From an uncultured Dehalococcoidia bacterium (lineage in GTDB: Bacteria; Chloroflexota; Dehalococcoidia; Lucifugimonadales; G958296245), in NCBI GenBank assembly GCA_958296245.1, contig OY282458.1:1572777-1636776 (forward strand): a stretch of 64,000 bases of DNA, in the 5' to 3' direction. A model generated the notes under the pieces. It ran no database searches and had not been told where the DNA came from. It saw only the letters and a list, made by a program, of their open reading frames with translations. Both the position numbers and the translations under genes were made by a program. How positions within the stretch are numbered: position 1 is the first letter of the stretch; each line of letters starts with the position of its first letter. Shown piece by piece: positions 30,924 to 39,257 of the stretch.

Positions 30924-33246
30924 AGGAGGGAAGCTCGCGTACGGCTATGGGCCGCTCGGTTAGGGGAAGATAGTAGTCGTCGAAGCGGAAGTCGAGGTTG
31001 TCGAACCCCTGCCGCTTTCTGTGGTCGGGAAGGTCGTTCACGTCAACGGGGATGAGGTGCAGGAAGATGACCGCCTCGGCGGCGCTGCTGGGCTGCACAG
31101 GTGGGGAGGGCGTGGTCATCGCCTTGATCCGATTGCCGCGGCTGTCGGTGTAGTGGACGTAGGCACGCAGTCGATAGCCCTCATCTGCAGCGGTGGGCGT
31201 GTACTCGTAGGTGGGTCCTGGACGGTCGGAGCCGGAGACGTTGGTCCAGCCTGCGGCATCGCTGCCGCGCTCCCACTGCCAGGCGCTCCGGTCCGTGAAG
31301 CCCGCGCGATGCACGGCTGGGGACAGCGCGGTAGAGAACGGCTTACCCACTATCGGAATGGCCTGTGCGATGAATCGGGCTGCTCTATCCTCGCCTTGGT
31401 TCCCGACGTAAATCAGCCTGTTCCCGCTGCGATACACGTCAAAATAGTCATCGCCACGGATTACAAGTTCGGATTGTCTGATCATCTCGTCTATCTGCGC
31501 TGAGTAGTCGCCCCTTCGGTAGAGAAAAATCTGCCTGTTTTCAGGCGTCAGCAGAGCGGGGACGTCGACTCGCTGGCGCGAGATAAAGAAATCGAAGCTG
31601 TCACGCCACACGGACCAAGGGCGTCCAATCATCCTTCCTGCAAGATAATAATCCACCGCCCGACCTCCCCCGGCAAACAGACGGTGGGGTATGAGGTTAA
31701 GAACGCTCCGGCCCGGCTCTGCTATCGTCCTGATATGCTCAAAATCGGCAACCACCGCTTCTTGATATTCGGACGCCTGCAGGTCGTGACCAACGCGCCC
31801 CATCTGGAAGCTGGAAAGAACGAAGACCAGCAGCGCGGCAGCGGAGAGACCAACAATAAGACGGCCGCCGAATGACCGGTGCAGGCGCGACAACCCCACT
31901 GAGAAGAGGACCAACGGAACGCCGATATAGAAGACGCTCTCAAAATCATGGAAGGCGGTATTATGGCGCATCAGCAATGCCCAGCAGAAGCCGGCTATCA
32001 GCAGGGTTGCCAGCAGCATTCTCCGGCGGGCAAACAGCAGCCCGATGACGGCGAGGCCGACCGCCAACGCTCCGACAATCACGCTGTTGTAGTTATCGTA
32101 CCTCCATCTATCTTGGTCAAACGGATTGATTATGAACGGCAGCGTCGCTCCGGTGATGCGGTAGAACTGATTCGGCAGGAAATTTCCCCATTCCAAAGTC
32201 TCGGCGTAGCGCTCACTGAACCCTTCATCCGCTCCAACGCGATACGTTATGGACTTCACCGTAGGCAGTTCAGTCAGCGGGACCTCACCGTCAAACGCCC
32301 GGTATTCGTTGCCCAGGTTGAAGGCCAGCACCGCCATGCCGAAAAGCAGGGTGACGACGCCCAGCGTCAGATAGCGGCTGAACAGCAGCGCGGATACGCA
32401 GCTCTTGATTTGACCTGCCAAACTCGGAAGGGCAGATAGCCGCGCCCTGTTCAGCTCGATCACAATACCCAGGACGATAAAGGGCAGCAGCAGCGCATAG
32501 ACGTGCCAGCCCAACAGCAGCGCGACGCACGCCTTGACGAGCAACTGCCGGAAGCGGGCCTCTTGGACAAAGAGGACCATGCCGTGGAAGGTCAGCAGCA
32601 CGCCGAAAAGGGAGAGGCCACTTTCGGTAGCTGTCATGTCGTTGTAGTACAGCAAATAGTACGACGAGAACGCCAGCAGAGCGGCAGCCAAGGCAATCCA
32701 TCGGTTGTCTGTCAGCCGGCGGAGGGACAGGTAGGCCAGCGCCGCGCTGCCGGCGAAAAAGAGCAGAAACACCATGCGGGCGGCATAGAGCTGCGCCGAA
32801 AAGTCGTTCCCGAAAGGCAGGGTAACCAGTTTGATCAGCGCATAGCCGCCAATCGGAAAGCGGCTGTAAGGCTCGTATACGGGAGCGCCGTCTTCATCCG
32901 GGGTTTGATGATAGAACAACAGGAAGTTGTGTTCGGGAGATAAATTCGCGGCTACCGCCAGGTGATTCGCCGATACCCCACTGTGGCCCCCGGGCCGGTA
33001 GAAGCGCCCCCGGTCGTTGCCGAACAGGAACACCGTTGAAAGCGCCAACAGGAGCAGCAATAGCGGCAACGACGCCCCCGCGCTCATGTTCTGATAGCGT
33101 GCGGCCAGGGCGCGCCACAGATTATTCAGTGCGAAGCGACGTAGGCCGTTCCCGCTACTGTTCAAGGCGTATCTCTTCCCCCCAGATGTTATTGAAACCG
33201 CCTTCCACGGGCACGTACTGGCCGGTCCTGATGGAGGCGATGTCAT
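30832..33246 (-). CDS. Large polytopic membrane protein, tandem paralogue 2 (with Ig-like domain)
   Basis: The 804-residue protein is collinear with paralogue 1, with long near-identical DNA tracts, the same helices and the same Ig-like domain (S-A-W-Q-W-E-R-G-S-D-A-A-G-W-T-N). It ends N-I-W-G-G-E-I-R-L-E-Q with TAG at 30832. That stop overlaps a possible TTG start of paralogue 1 (TTGAACAGTAG), so the genes look translationally coupled. Its own first 27 codons again lie out of frame in the tail of paralogue 3. The protein is expected in the cell membrane with its C-terminal region outside. Function is unknown; a role in surface glycan transfer is only a guess from the fold pattern. Confidence 0.8.
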   Translation of the reverse strand: MTSPPSGPASTCPWKAVSITSGGKRYALNSSGNGLRRFALNNLWRALAARYQNMSAGASLPLLLLLLALSTVFLFGNDRGRFYRPGGHSGVSANHLAVAANLSPEHNFLLFYHQTPDEDGAPVYEPYSRFPIGGYALIKLVTLPFGNDFSAQLYAARMVFLLFFAGSAALAYLSLRRLTDNRWIALAAALLAFSSYYLLYYNDMTATESGLSLFGVLLTFHGMVLFVQEARFRQLLVKACVALLLGWHVYALLLPFIVLGIVIELNRARLSALPSLAGQIKSCVSALLFSRYLTLGVVTLLFGMAVLAFNLGNEYRAFDGEVPLTELPTVKSITYRVGADEGFSERYAETLEWGNFLPNQFYRITGATLPFIINPFDQDRWRYDNYNSVIVGALAVGLAVIGLLFARRRMLLATLLIAGFCWALLMRHNTAFHDFESVFYIGVPLVLFSVGLSRLHRSFGGRLIVGLSAAALLVFVLSSFQMGRVGHDLQASEYQEAVVADFEHIRTIAEPGRSVLNLIPHRLFAGGGRAVDYYLAGRMIGRPWSVWRDSFDFFISRQRVDVPALLTPENRQIFLYRRGDYSAQIDEMIRQSELVIRGDDYFDVYRSGNRLIYVGNQGEDRAARFIAQAIPIVGKPFSTALSPAVHRAGFTDRSAWQWERGSDAAGWTNVSGSDRPGPTYEYTPTAADEGYRLRAYVHYTDSRGNRIKAMTTPSPPVQPSSAAEAVIFLHLIPVDVNDLPDHRKRQGFDNLDFRFDDYYLPLTERPIAVRELPSYDIASIKTGQYVPVEGGFDNIWGGEIRLEQ

Positions 33247-35353
33247 AGGGGGGAAGCTCGCGCACGGCTATGGGCCGTTCGGTTAGCGGAAGCTTGTAGT
33301 CGTCGAAGTGGAAGTCGAGATTGTCGAAGCCGTACTGCTTGCGGTGGTCGGGAAGGTCTTCCACGTCAACAGGGGTGAGGTGCAGGAAGAAGGTGAATTG
33401 GGTGGCTCTATCCTCGCTTTGGTTCCCGACGTAAATCAGCTTGTTCCCGCTGCGATACACGTCAAAATAGTCATCGCCACGGATTACAAGTTCGGATTGT
33501 CTGATCATCTCGTCTATCAGCCCTGAATAGTCATAGTCGCCCTGGCGGTAGAGAAAAATCTGCCTGTTTTCAGGCGTCAGCAGAGCGGGGACGTCGACTC
33601 GCTGGCGAGAGATAAGAAAATCGTATGCGAAGCTGTCACGCGGGGTTCCAATCACTCTTCCAGCAAGATAATAAGGCAGCGCACGCGCCCTGGCAAACTG
33701 ATAAGAGTCAAGGAGTCCCCATACGGGTTGGGGGACAGAAACGCTCTGTCCCGGCTCTGCTATTGTCCTGATATGCTCAAAATCGGCAACGACCGCTTCT
33801 TGGAATTCAGACGCCTGCCGGTCGTGACCAACGCGCCCCATCTGGAAGCTGGAAAGAACGAAGACCAGCAGCGCGGCAGCTGAGAGACCAACAATAAGAT
33901 GGCCGCCGAATAACCCCCGCAGACGCAACAGCCCTATTGAGAAGAGGACCAACGGAACGCCGATATAGAAGACGCTCTCAAAATCATGGAAGGCGGTATT
34001 ATTGCGCATCAGCAATGCCCAGCAGAAGCCGGCTATCAGCAGGGTTGCCAGCAGCATTCTCCGGCGGGCAAACAGCAGCCCAATGACGGCGAGGCCGGAC
34101 GCCAACGCTCCGACAATCACGCCGCGGTAGTCATCGTACCCCCATATATCGTGGTCAAACGGATTGATTATGAACGGCAGCGTCGCTCCGGTGATGCGGT
34201 AGAACTGATTCGGCAGGAAGTTTCCCCATTCCAGAGTCTCAGCGTAGCGCTCACTGAACCCTTCATCCGCTCCAACGCGATACGTTATGGACTTCACCGT
34301 AGGCAGTTCAGTCAGCGGGACCTCACCGTCAAACGCCCGATATTCGGTGCCCAGGTTGAAGGCCAACACCGCCATGCCGAAAAGCAGGGTGACGACGCCC
34401 AGCGTCAGATAGCGGCTGAACAGCAGCGCGGCTGCGCAGCTCTTGATTTGACCTGCCAAACTCGGAGGGACAGATAGCCGCGCCCTGTTCAGCTCGATCA
34501 CAATACCCAGGACGATAAAGGGCAGCAGCAGCGCATAGACGTGCCAACCCAACAGCAGCGCAATGCACGCCTTGACGAGCAACTGCCTGAAGCGGCCCTC
34601 CTGGACAAAAAGGACCATGCCGTGGAAGGTCAGCAGCACGCCGAAAAGGGAGAGACCATTTTCGGTAGCTGTCATGTCGTTGTAGTACAGCAAATAGTAC
34701 GACGAGAACGCCAGCAGAGCGGCAGCCAAGGCAATCCATCGATTGTCTGTCAGCCGGCGGAGGGACAGGTAGGCCAGCGCCGCGCTGCCGGCGAAAAAGA
34801 GCAGAAACATCATGCGGACGGCATAGAGCTGCGCCGAAAAGTCGTTCCCAAAAGGCAGGGTAACCAGTTTGATGAGCGCATAGCCGCCAATCGGAAAGCG
34901 GCTGTATGGGACGTAATCAGGGGCGCCTTCTTCATCCAGGGTTTGATGATAGAACAACAGGAAGTTGTGTTCGGGGGATAAATTCGCGGCCACCGACAAG
35001 TGATTCGCCGATACCCCACTGTGGAGACCGAGCCGGTAGAAGCGCCCCCGGTCGTTGCCGAACAGGAACACCGTTGAAAGCGCCAGCAGGAGCAGCAACA
35101 GCGGCAACGACCGGAGGAAGGTTGAATTGCCCCCCCCCGTACTTATGTTCTGATAGCGCGCGGCCAAGGCGCGCCACAGATTATTCAGCGCTGAGCGCTG
35201 GGCGTACCTCTTCCTCCCAGATCTTCTGCTGGATCTTCTTCTGCGTCTGGCGGGGTTCCGGTTACTACTCAAGGCGTATCTCTTCCTCCCAGATGCTATT
35301 AAAACCGCCGTCCACGGGCACGAACCGGCCAGTCCTGATGCGGGTAGTATCAT
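33155..35353 (-). CDS. Large polytopic membrane protein, tandem paralogue 3 (lacking the Ig-like domain)
   Basis: The 732-residue protein is closest to paralogue 2 through the membrane region. After V-G-N-Q-S-E-D-R-A it passes directly to F-F-L-H-L-T-P-V-D-V, so the roughly 100-residue Ig-like domain of the other two copies is cleanly absent (junction near 33393). It has an extra N-terminal Arg/Ser-rich stretch (R-R-R-R-R-S-S-R-R-S-G-R-K-R-Y-A) made by a short duplication, and an insert S-T-G-G-G-N-S-T-F before the first helix. As first gene of the array in transcription order it may be the founder or a derivative. ATG 35353 lies in the remnant of a fourth copy; TTG 35272 is an alternative. 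Confidence 0.78.
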   Translation of the reverse strand: MILPASGLAGSCPWTAVLIASGRKRYALSSNRNPARRRRRSSRRSGRKRYAQRSALNNLWRALAARYQNISTGGGNSTFLRSLPLLLLLLALSTVFLFGNDRGRFYRLGLHSGVSANHLSVAANLSPEHNFLLFYHQTLDEEGAPDYVPYSRFPIGGYALIKLVTLPFGNDFSAQLYAVRMMFLLFFAGSAALAYLSLRRLTDNRWIALAAALLAFSSYYLLYYNDMTATENGLSLFGVLLTFHGMVLFVQEGRFRQLLVKACIALLLGWHVYALLLPFIVLGIVIELNRARLSVPPSLAGQIKSCAAALLFSRYLTLGVVTLLFGMAVLAFNLGTEYRAFDGEVPLTELPTVKSITYRVGADEGFSERYAETLEWGNFLPNQFYRITGATLPFIINPFDHDIWGYDDYRGVIVGALASGLAVIGLLFARRRMLLATLLIAGFCWALLMRNNTAFHDFESVFYIGVPLVLFSIGLLRLRGLFGGHLIVGLSAAALLVFVLSSFQMGRVGHDRQASEFQEAVVADFEHIRTIAEPGQSVSVPQPVWGLLDSYQFARARALPYYLAGRVIGTPRDSFAYDFLISRQRVDVPALLTPENRQIFLYRQGDYDYSGLIDEMIRQSELVIRGDDYFDVYRSGNKLIYVGNQSEDRATQFTFFLHLTPVDVEDLPDHRKQYGFDNLDFHFDDYKLPLTERPIAVRELPPYDIASIRTGQYVPVEGGFNNIWGEEIRLEQ

Positions 35354-35369
35354 ACTCCGGGAGAGCCAT
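35265..35369 (-). pseudogene. Tail remnant of a fourth membrane-protein paralogue
   Basis: The minus strand encodes L-P-E-Y-D-T-T-R-I-R-T-G-R-F-V-P-V and then D-G-G-F-N-S-I-W-E-E-E-I-R-L-E-stop. This matches the last 32 residues of the three paralogues (L-P-P-Y-D-I-A-S-I-R-T-G-Q-Y-V-P-V…). Nothing upstream continues the match, so only the 3' end of a fourth unit is left at the edge of the array. Confidence 0.8.
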
Positions 35370-35443
35370 CGCCGCCTTACATTTCAGCACGGAACTGCAA
35401 TTCAAAGCGAAAATAAACTTGCGATGGCCCTGCCCTCGGGCTA

Positions 35444-35471
35444 TTGACACCCCTAGGCCGCTGAGGATAAC
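35444..35471 (+). promoter_or_regulatory. Promoter of the gamma-glutamyltransferase gene
   Basis: A perfect TTGACA (35444-35449), a 16-bp spacer and GATAAC (35466-35471) lie 33 bases before the ATG. Confidence 0.6.
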
Positions 35472-35504
35472 GTTGGCGTACGGCCAGACAGGAGGCAGAC
35501 TAAA

Positions 35505-37298
35505 ATGGCATTCACCACCCGCCCCGTAATCCTGGGAACCCGGGGCGTCGTCACGTCCGGGCACTATCTGGCCACCGCAGCGGGGTTTCGCATCATGGAG
35601 CAGGGCGGGAACGCCATCGACGCAGCGGCGGCGATGTGCTTCTGCCTGAACCTGTTGGAGCCGCAGAGCAACGGCATCGGCGGCGAGGTCCCTACCCTGA
35701 TCTATTCGGCCAAGGAGAACAAGGCGGTCGCAGTCAGCGGCATGGGCTGGTCCCCGAAGGACTTCACCATAGAATGGTGCCGCGCCCACGACGTCGACCT
35801 GATCCCTGGGGACGGCTATCTCCCGGCCACCGTGCCCGCTCCCGTCGACACGTGGGCTACGGCAGTGGCGCGCTACGGAAAGCTCAGCTTCTCGCAGGTG
35901 CTTCAGCCTGCCATAGAGCTGGCCGAGAACGGCTTCCCCATGTACGAGGAGCTTCACAACAGTCTGACTGCCAGCTTCGACAAGTTCAACGAGCGCTATC
36001 CGACCACCGCCGAGATATACTATCCGAACGGCGCCGTCCCGGAGACCGGCGAAGTGTGGCGCAACGTCGATTTCGCGGCAACGCTCAAGACCATGGCGAA
36101 AGCCGAGGACGCCGCAAACCACAGGGGCAGGGTTGCGGGGATCGAAGCAGCCCGCGACGCCTTCTATGAGGGCCCTATAGCCGAGCGCATGGCCGGCTTC
36201 ATCGCCGCCAACCCGGTGCAAGACGCCAGCGGACGCGCCCGCGCAGGGCTTCTGTCCTATGAGGACATCGCCGGCTGGCGAGCCGCGGTCGAAGAGCCGG
36301 CTACCTATGAATACAAGGGGCTGGAGGTCCACAAGTGCCCGTCGTGGACCCAAGGTCCCGTGTTCCTTCAGCACCTCGCCCTGCTCGAGGGCATCGACCT
36401 AAAGGGCCTGGGGCACAACTCCGCCGAGTACCTCCACGCATACGCTGAGACGGCCAAGCTGGCCTTCGCCGACCGCGAAGCATACTACGGCGACCCCCTG
36501 TTCGACGACGTACCCCTGGACGTTCTGCTGTCCAGGAGCTACAACGACGCCCGGCTCGCCCTCGTTGGCAGCGCCGCGTCTATGGACATGCGGCCCGGCG
36601 ACGCCGGAAGCGGGATACCGCCCTACGACCACGACGTGGCCGAGGATAACCGGCGCGCCCTCGGGGTCGGGGCCACCGCGGTCCAGGACCTGGGGTTGGG
36701 CCATGCCCACGTCGGAGATACGACGCACTTGGACGCCGTAGACATCGAGGGCAACATGGTTGCCGCGACACCAAGCGGAGGATGGATCGGGACGTCCCCC
36801 GTCGTCAAAGGGCTGGGGTTTCCGATGGGCACCCGTGGGCAGATGTTCTATCTGAACCCGGAGCGGCCCAACGCCTTGGCCGGACACAAGCGGCCCCGGG
36901 CAACCCTTACGCCGTCGCTGGTGACTGAGAACGGAAAGCCGTTCATGGTGTTCGGCACGCCCGGAGGCGACATCCAGGACCAGGTGACGCTCCAGTTCTT
37001 CTTGAACTACGTCGAGCACGGCATGAACATACAAGAAGCGTTGGACGCTCCCACGGTCTTCTCGCGCCACTTCCCATCGTCCTTCTATCCCAGGGAGGCC
37101 TACCCGGGGCACCTGACCGCGGAGGCCCGCATCCCGCAGGGCGTAGTGGCGGAACTGGAACGCCGCGGCCATATCGTAGACCGCTCCGAGGCTTGGAGCG
37201 GCGGCAAGCCCATGGGCATCCGGCTTCACAGAGACAGGGGCGTCATCGCCGGCGGCGCGGCCCCCAAGGGGAATATCGGCTATGCCCTGGGCTGGTAG
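35505..37298 (+). CDS. Gamma-glutamyltransferase-family protein
   Basis: The 597-residue Ntn-hydrolase precursor should self-cleave before T406 in G-D-T-T-H-L-D-A-V-D, giving large and small subunits. The N-terminal part has the family strings G-G-N-A-I-D-A-A-A-A and N-G-I-G-G-E-V; the small subunit has R-P-R-A-T-L-T-P and F-G-T-P-G-G-D-I-Q. Members hydrolyse or transfer gamma-glutamyl groups of glutathione or related amides, or act as cephalosporin-type acylases. No signal peptide is seen, so it is likely cytoplasmic, unlike classical periplasmic GGT. It may link to the gamma-glutamyl chemistry of the operon at 55-61 kb, which is speculation. Confidence 0.92.
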   Translation: MAFTTRPVILGTRGVVTSGHYLATAAGFRIMEQGGNAIDAAAAMCFCLNLLEPQSNGIGGEVPTLIYSAKENKAVAVSGMGWSPKDFTIEWCRAHDVDLIPGDGYLPATVPAPVDTWATAVARYGKLSFSQVLQPAIELAENGFPMYEELHNSLTASFDKFNERYPTTAEIYYPNGAVPETGEVWRNVDFAATLKTMAKAEDAANHRGRVAGIEAARDAFYEGPIAERMAGFIAANPVQDASGRARAGLLSYEDIAGWRAAVEEPATYEYKGLEVHKCPSWTQGPVFLQHLALLEGIDLKGLGHNSAEYLHAYAETAKLAFADREAYYGDPLFDDVPLDVLLSRSYNDARLALVGSAASMDMRPGDAGSGIPPYDHDVAEDNRRALGVGATAVQDLGLGHAHVGDTTHLDAVDIEGNMVAATPSGGWIGTSPVVKGLGFPMGTRGQMFYLNPERPNALAGHKRPRATLTPSLVTENGKPFMVFGTPGGDIQDQVTLQFFLNYVEHGMNIQEALDAPTVFSRHFPSSFYPREAYPGHLTAEARIPQGVVAELERRGHIVDRSEAWSGGKPMGIRLHRDRGVIAGGAAPKGNIGYALGW

Positions 37299-37443
37299 CC
37301 GTGCGGAGGGGCGGGTCCCTCGCCGGGTCTGAGATTCCGCCCTGAGCCTGCCGAAGGGGTGTCTCTCAGATATAATCTACTCCCCTTCCCTGCCAGGAAG
37401 GGAGCGCTGCAAGGAAGCCGGAAGCGTTTTTCCGCAGTCTGCC
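37298..37443 (+). repeat. R2 repeat copy with TATAAT box
   Basis: The copy contains CGCCCTGAGCCTGCCGAAG, TCTCAGATATAATCTAC and an end TTTTTCCGCAGTCTGCC. The left end is cut at the gamma-glutamyltransferase stop codon. TATAAT (37371-37376) lies 84 bases before the next gene and could serve as its -10 box. Confidence 0.7.
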
Positions 37444-37459
37444 CGAAGGAGCAACTCGC

Positions 37460-38278
37460 ATGGCGCGCAAGATCAGCATTCTGAACGTCGGGGGGCACCC
37501 CAAGGACGCGATTATGTACGCGGGCGGCACGTTGGCGAAGCACGCCGCCAACGGCGACCGAGTCTGTACCCTGACCCCAACCCACGGCCTCTCCCACCAC
37601 GGACGAGCCCTGGACGACTACAAGAAGGGCAAACAGGTCGACCTCGGCGCGCTGATAGAGGAGCGCAAACAGGAACTGATAGAGGCTGCCGCCGAGCTTG
37701 GCGTGACCGACGTGCGCTTTCTGGGCCACGACGATGACGTCGTGTTGCCCCGCGAGGAGATCATAGAGGAGATCGCCGACGTGATCGGCGACGTCAGGCC
37801 GGACATCATCATCACCCACTGGCCTTACGATACCGTCGCCGCCCACGCCAACGCGGCCCAGATGACCTTGCTGGCCATGGAGGCCGCCTCCTGCATACGC
37901 CCGGGCAAGGCCGCCCCCCACGGGGTGCATCAAGTTTATTTCCACGTCATCCAGGGGAGGACCAACCACCGCGAGAACTACCGGCCGGTCAATCCGACGA
38001 CGGTCGTCGACGTCACCGACGTGATCGACAAGAAGGCCGCCGCCATGAACAGGTTCAGATCCCAGTACTACGGCGGCGACGGCAGCCTTCAACGCAAGCT
38101 GGGCGAGATGATGGACGGCGGGATCCACGCAGTCCACGCCCGCGTCCCCTACGCCGAGGCCTTCGTCGCAGACAAGCCGGAGCTACACCCGCTGCTCCCG
38201 CTCAGCGAGTACGACCTTCAGATGTCGGCCAAGACGGAGCCCGAGCAGTACGAGCACATGACGCAGATGCTCATCTGA
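37460..38278 (+). CDS. PIG-L/LmbE-family deacetylase-like protein with altered motif
   Basis: The 272-residue protein has the Rossmann-like PIG-L fold (N-V-G-G-H13-P14-K15-D16-A…A-G-G-T-L-A; later T-H-W-P-Y-D-T-V-A-A-H-A-N-A-A). Family members remove acetyl groups from GlcNAc-type substrates using zinc held by two His and one Asp. The usual H-P-D-D-E reads H-P-K-D-A here: the zinc ligands H13 and D16 remain, but the general-base Asp is Lys15. Catalysis is therefore doubtful or different. GAAGGAG precedes the ATG. The R2 copy just upstream may supply its promoter. Confidence 0.82.
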   Translation: MARKISILNVGGHPKDAIMYAGGTLAKHAANGDRVCTLTPTHGLSHHGRALDDYKKGKQVDLGALIEERKQELIEAAAELGVTDVRFLGHDDDVVLPREEIIEEIADVIGDVRPDIIITHWPYDTVAAHANAAQMTLLAMEAASCIRPGKAAPHGVHQVYFHVIQGRTNHRENYRPVNPTTVVDVTDVIDKKAAAMNRFRSQYYGGDGSLQRKLGEMMDGGIHAVHARVPYAEAFVADKPELHPLLPLSEYDLQMSAKTEPEQYEHMTQMLI

Positions 38279-38307
38279 GCCCGTGAACGCCCCCGGCCCT
38301 GGCACGC

Positions 38308-38676
38308 ATGTCGCATAGGAGCACTCAATTCAAGCGGTGGCCGCTTTGGGAGCGCGAAGGCAACCCCAACCTGTGGGACCACTACGCCGCGCACACGATG
38401 GAGCCGGGCTGGGCCGGGAAGCTGAGCTCGGCCCAGGTTAGCTACATCCGCGGCGTCCTCGCCGGCACGGTCAAGAGCCCATTCCATCGAAGCGTCACCA
38501 TCCTGAGACGCAAATGGGGCTTCGAGGCGGACGGCGCAGACGTGACCACAGCCGCCATCGAGGTGGTGGCGCTAAGCGGCGACCCCGACGATCCGGCATT
38601 CAACGCCGCGCTGGTAACCGGAGCCAACGGCAAATCTCTTAGACCACCGCGCCAACTGACGATGCTGGTCCCGTAG
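38308..38676 (+). CDS. Hypothetical protein
   Basis: The 122-residue frame begins M-S-H-R-S-T-Q-F-K-R-W-P-L-W-E, rich in Trp and His at the front. A helical basic middle (S-Y-I-R-G-V-L-A-G-T) follows, then V-E-V-V-A-L-S-G-D-P-D-D-P. It follows the PIG-L gene by 29 bases on the same strand but has no Shine-Dalgarno. I recognise no family. It may be a fragment of a larger gene or spurious; a competing frame on the other strand (38442-38795) is no better. Confidence 0.35.
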   Translation: MSHRSTQFKRWPLWEREGNPNLWDHYAAHTMEPGWAGKLSSAQVSYIRGVLAGTVKSPFHRSVTILRRKWGFEADGADVTTAAIEVVALSGDPDDPAFNAALVTGANGKSLRPPRQLTMLVP

Positions 38677-39257
38677 GTCCCACAGCGGCGAGCCGGCTGG
38701 CCGTCAGTTGCCCTTCCGCGCAAGGACGATGAGGAAATACCGCCTATCGCCGTTTTCTTGCCGCGACCACTTGACCATCGCGCCCAATGGCGCATCGCGC
38801 ACCGGGGCTTCTATGAGGCTCACGCCGGACATACGCGGGTCGGACTACCTCGACGCGATAGCGTCTGCGGGCTGCTCGGTCTCGGCCCATATCAGAGCAG
38901 AGCTTGGACGACTATCCCCTTGTCCAGGCCCATCACGCGCCCCCCTACCCTCTACACGAGGTATATAATCAGCGCGCAGAGGGATAAGCAGAATGACAGA
39001 TCCTGCGATGGACTACTTCGGCGACCGGTTACGCCCGGAATGACCCTACGCAAGGTAGACGACTATGCCCTATCCTACGGAACGCTGGGCTAGGCTTGAG
39101 CCGCAGATGATTCGAGAATGGATGAAGAGAGCATGTTGCGGGCCGCCATGCCGTTCTTGGGACCCCTCATATCCGCTCACGTGGAACGGGCCTAGCTACT
39201 ACGGAATCACCAAGACGTAGGCCGACCCTCAGGGCGGCCGGAGAGGGAGGATTGAAC
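38677..39257. other. 580-base gap with a possible decayed gene
   Basis: No confident gene is present. On the minus strand 38704-38832 encodes 42 residues (M-S-G-V-S-L-I-E-A-P-V-R-D-A-P … Y-F-L-I-V-L-A-R-K-G-N) that look protein-like. Protein-like sequence continues in frame upstream of an intervening TAG (A-E-T-E-Q-P-A-D-A-I-A-S-R-stop). This suggests the 3' end of a decayed gene. The remainder to 39257 shows nothing I can name. Confidence 0.3.

Noticed and set aside
35265-36374. 369-codon minus-strand frame opposite the gamma-glutamyltransferase gene
   Set aside because: It is an antisense shadow over the enzyme. Only its last ~35 codons are meaningful, as the tail of the fourth membrane-protein paralogue.
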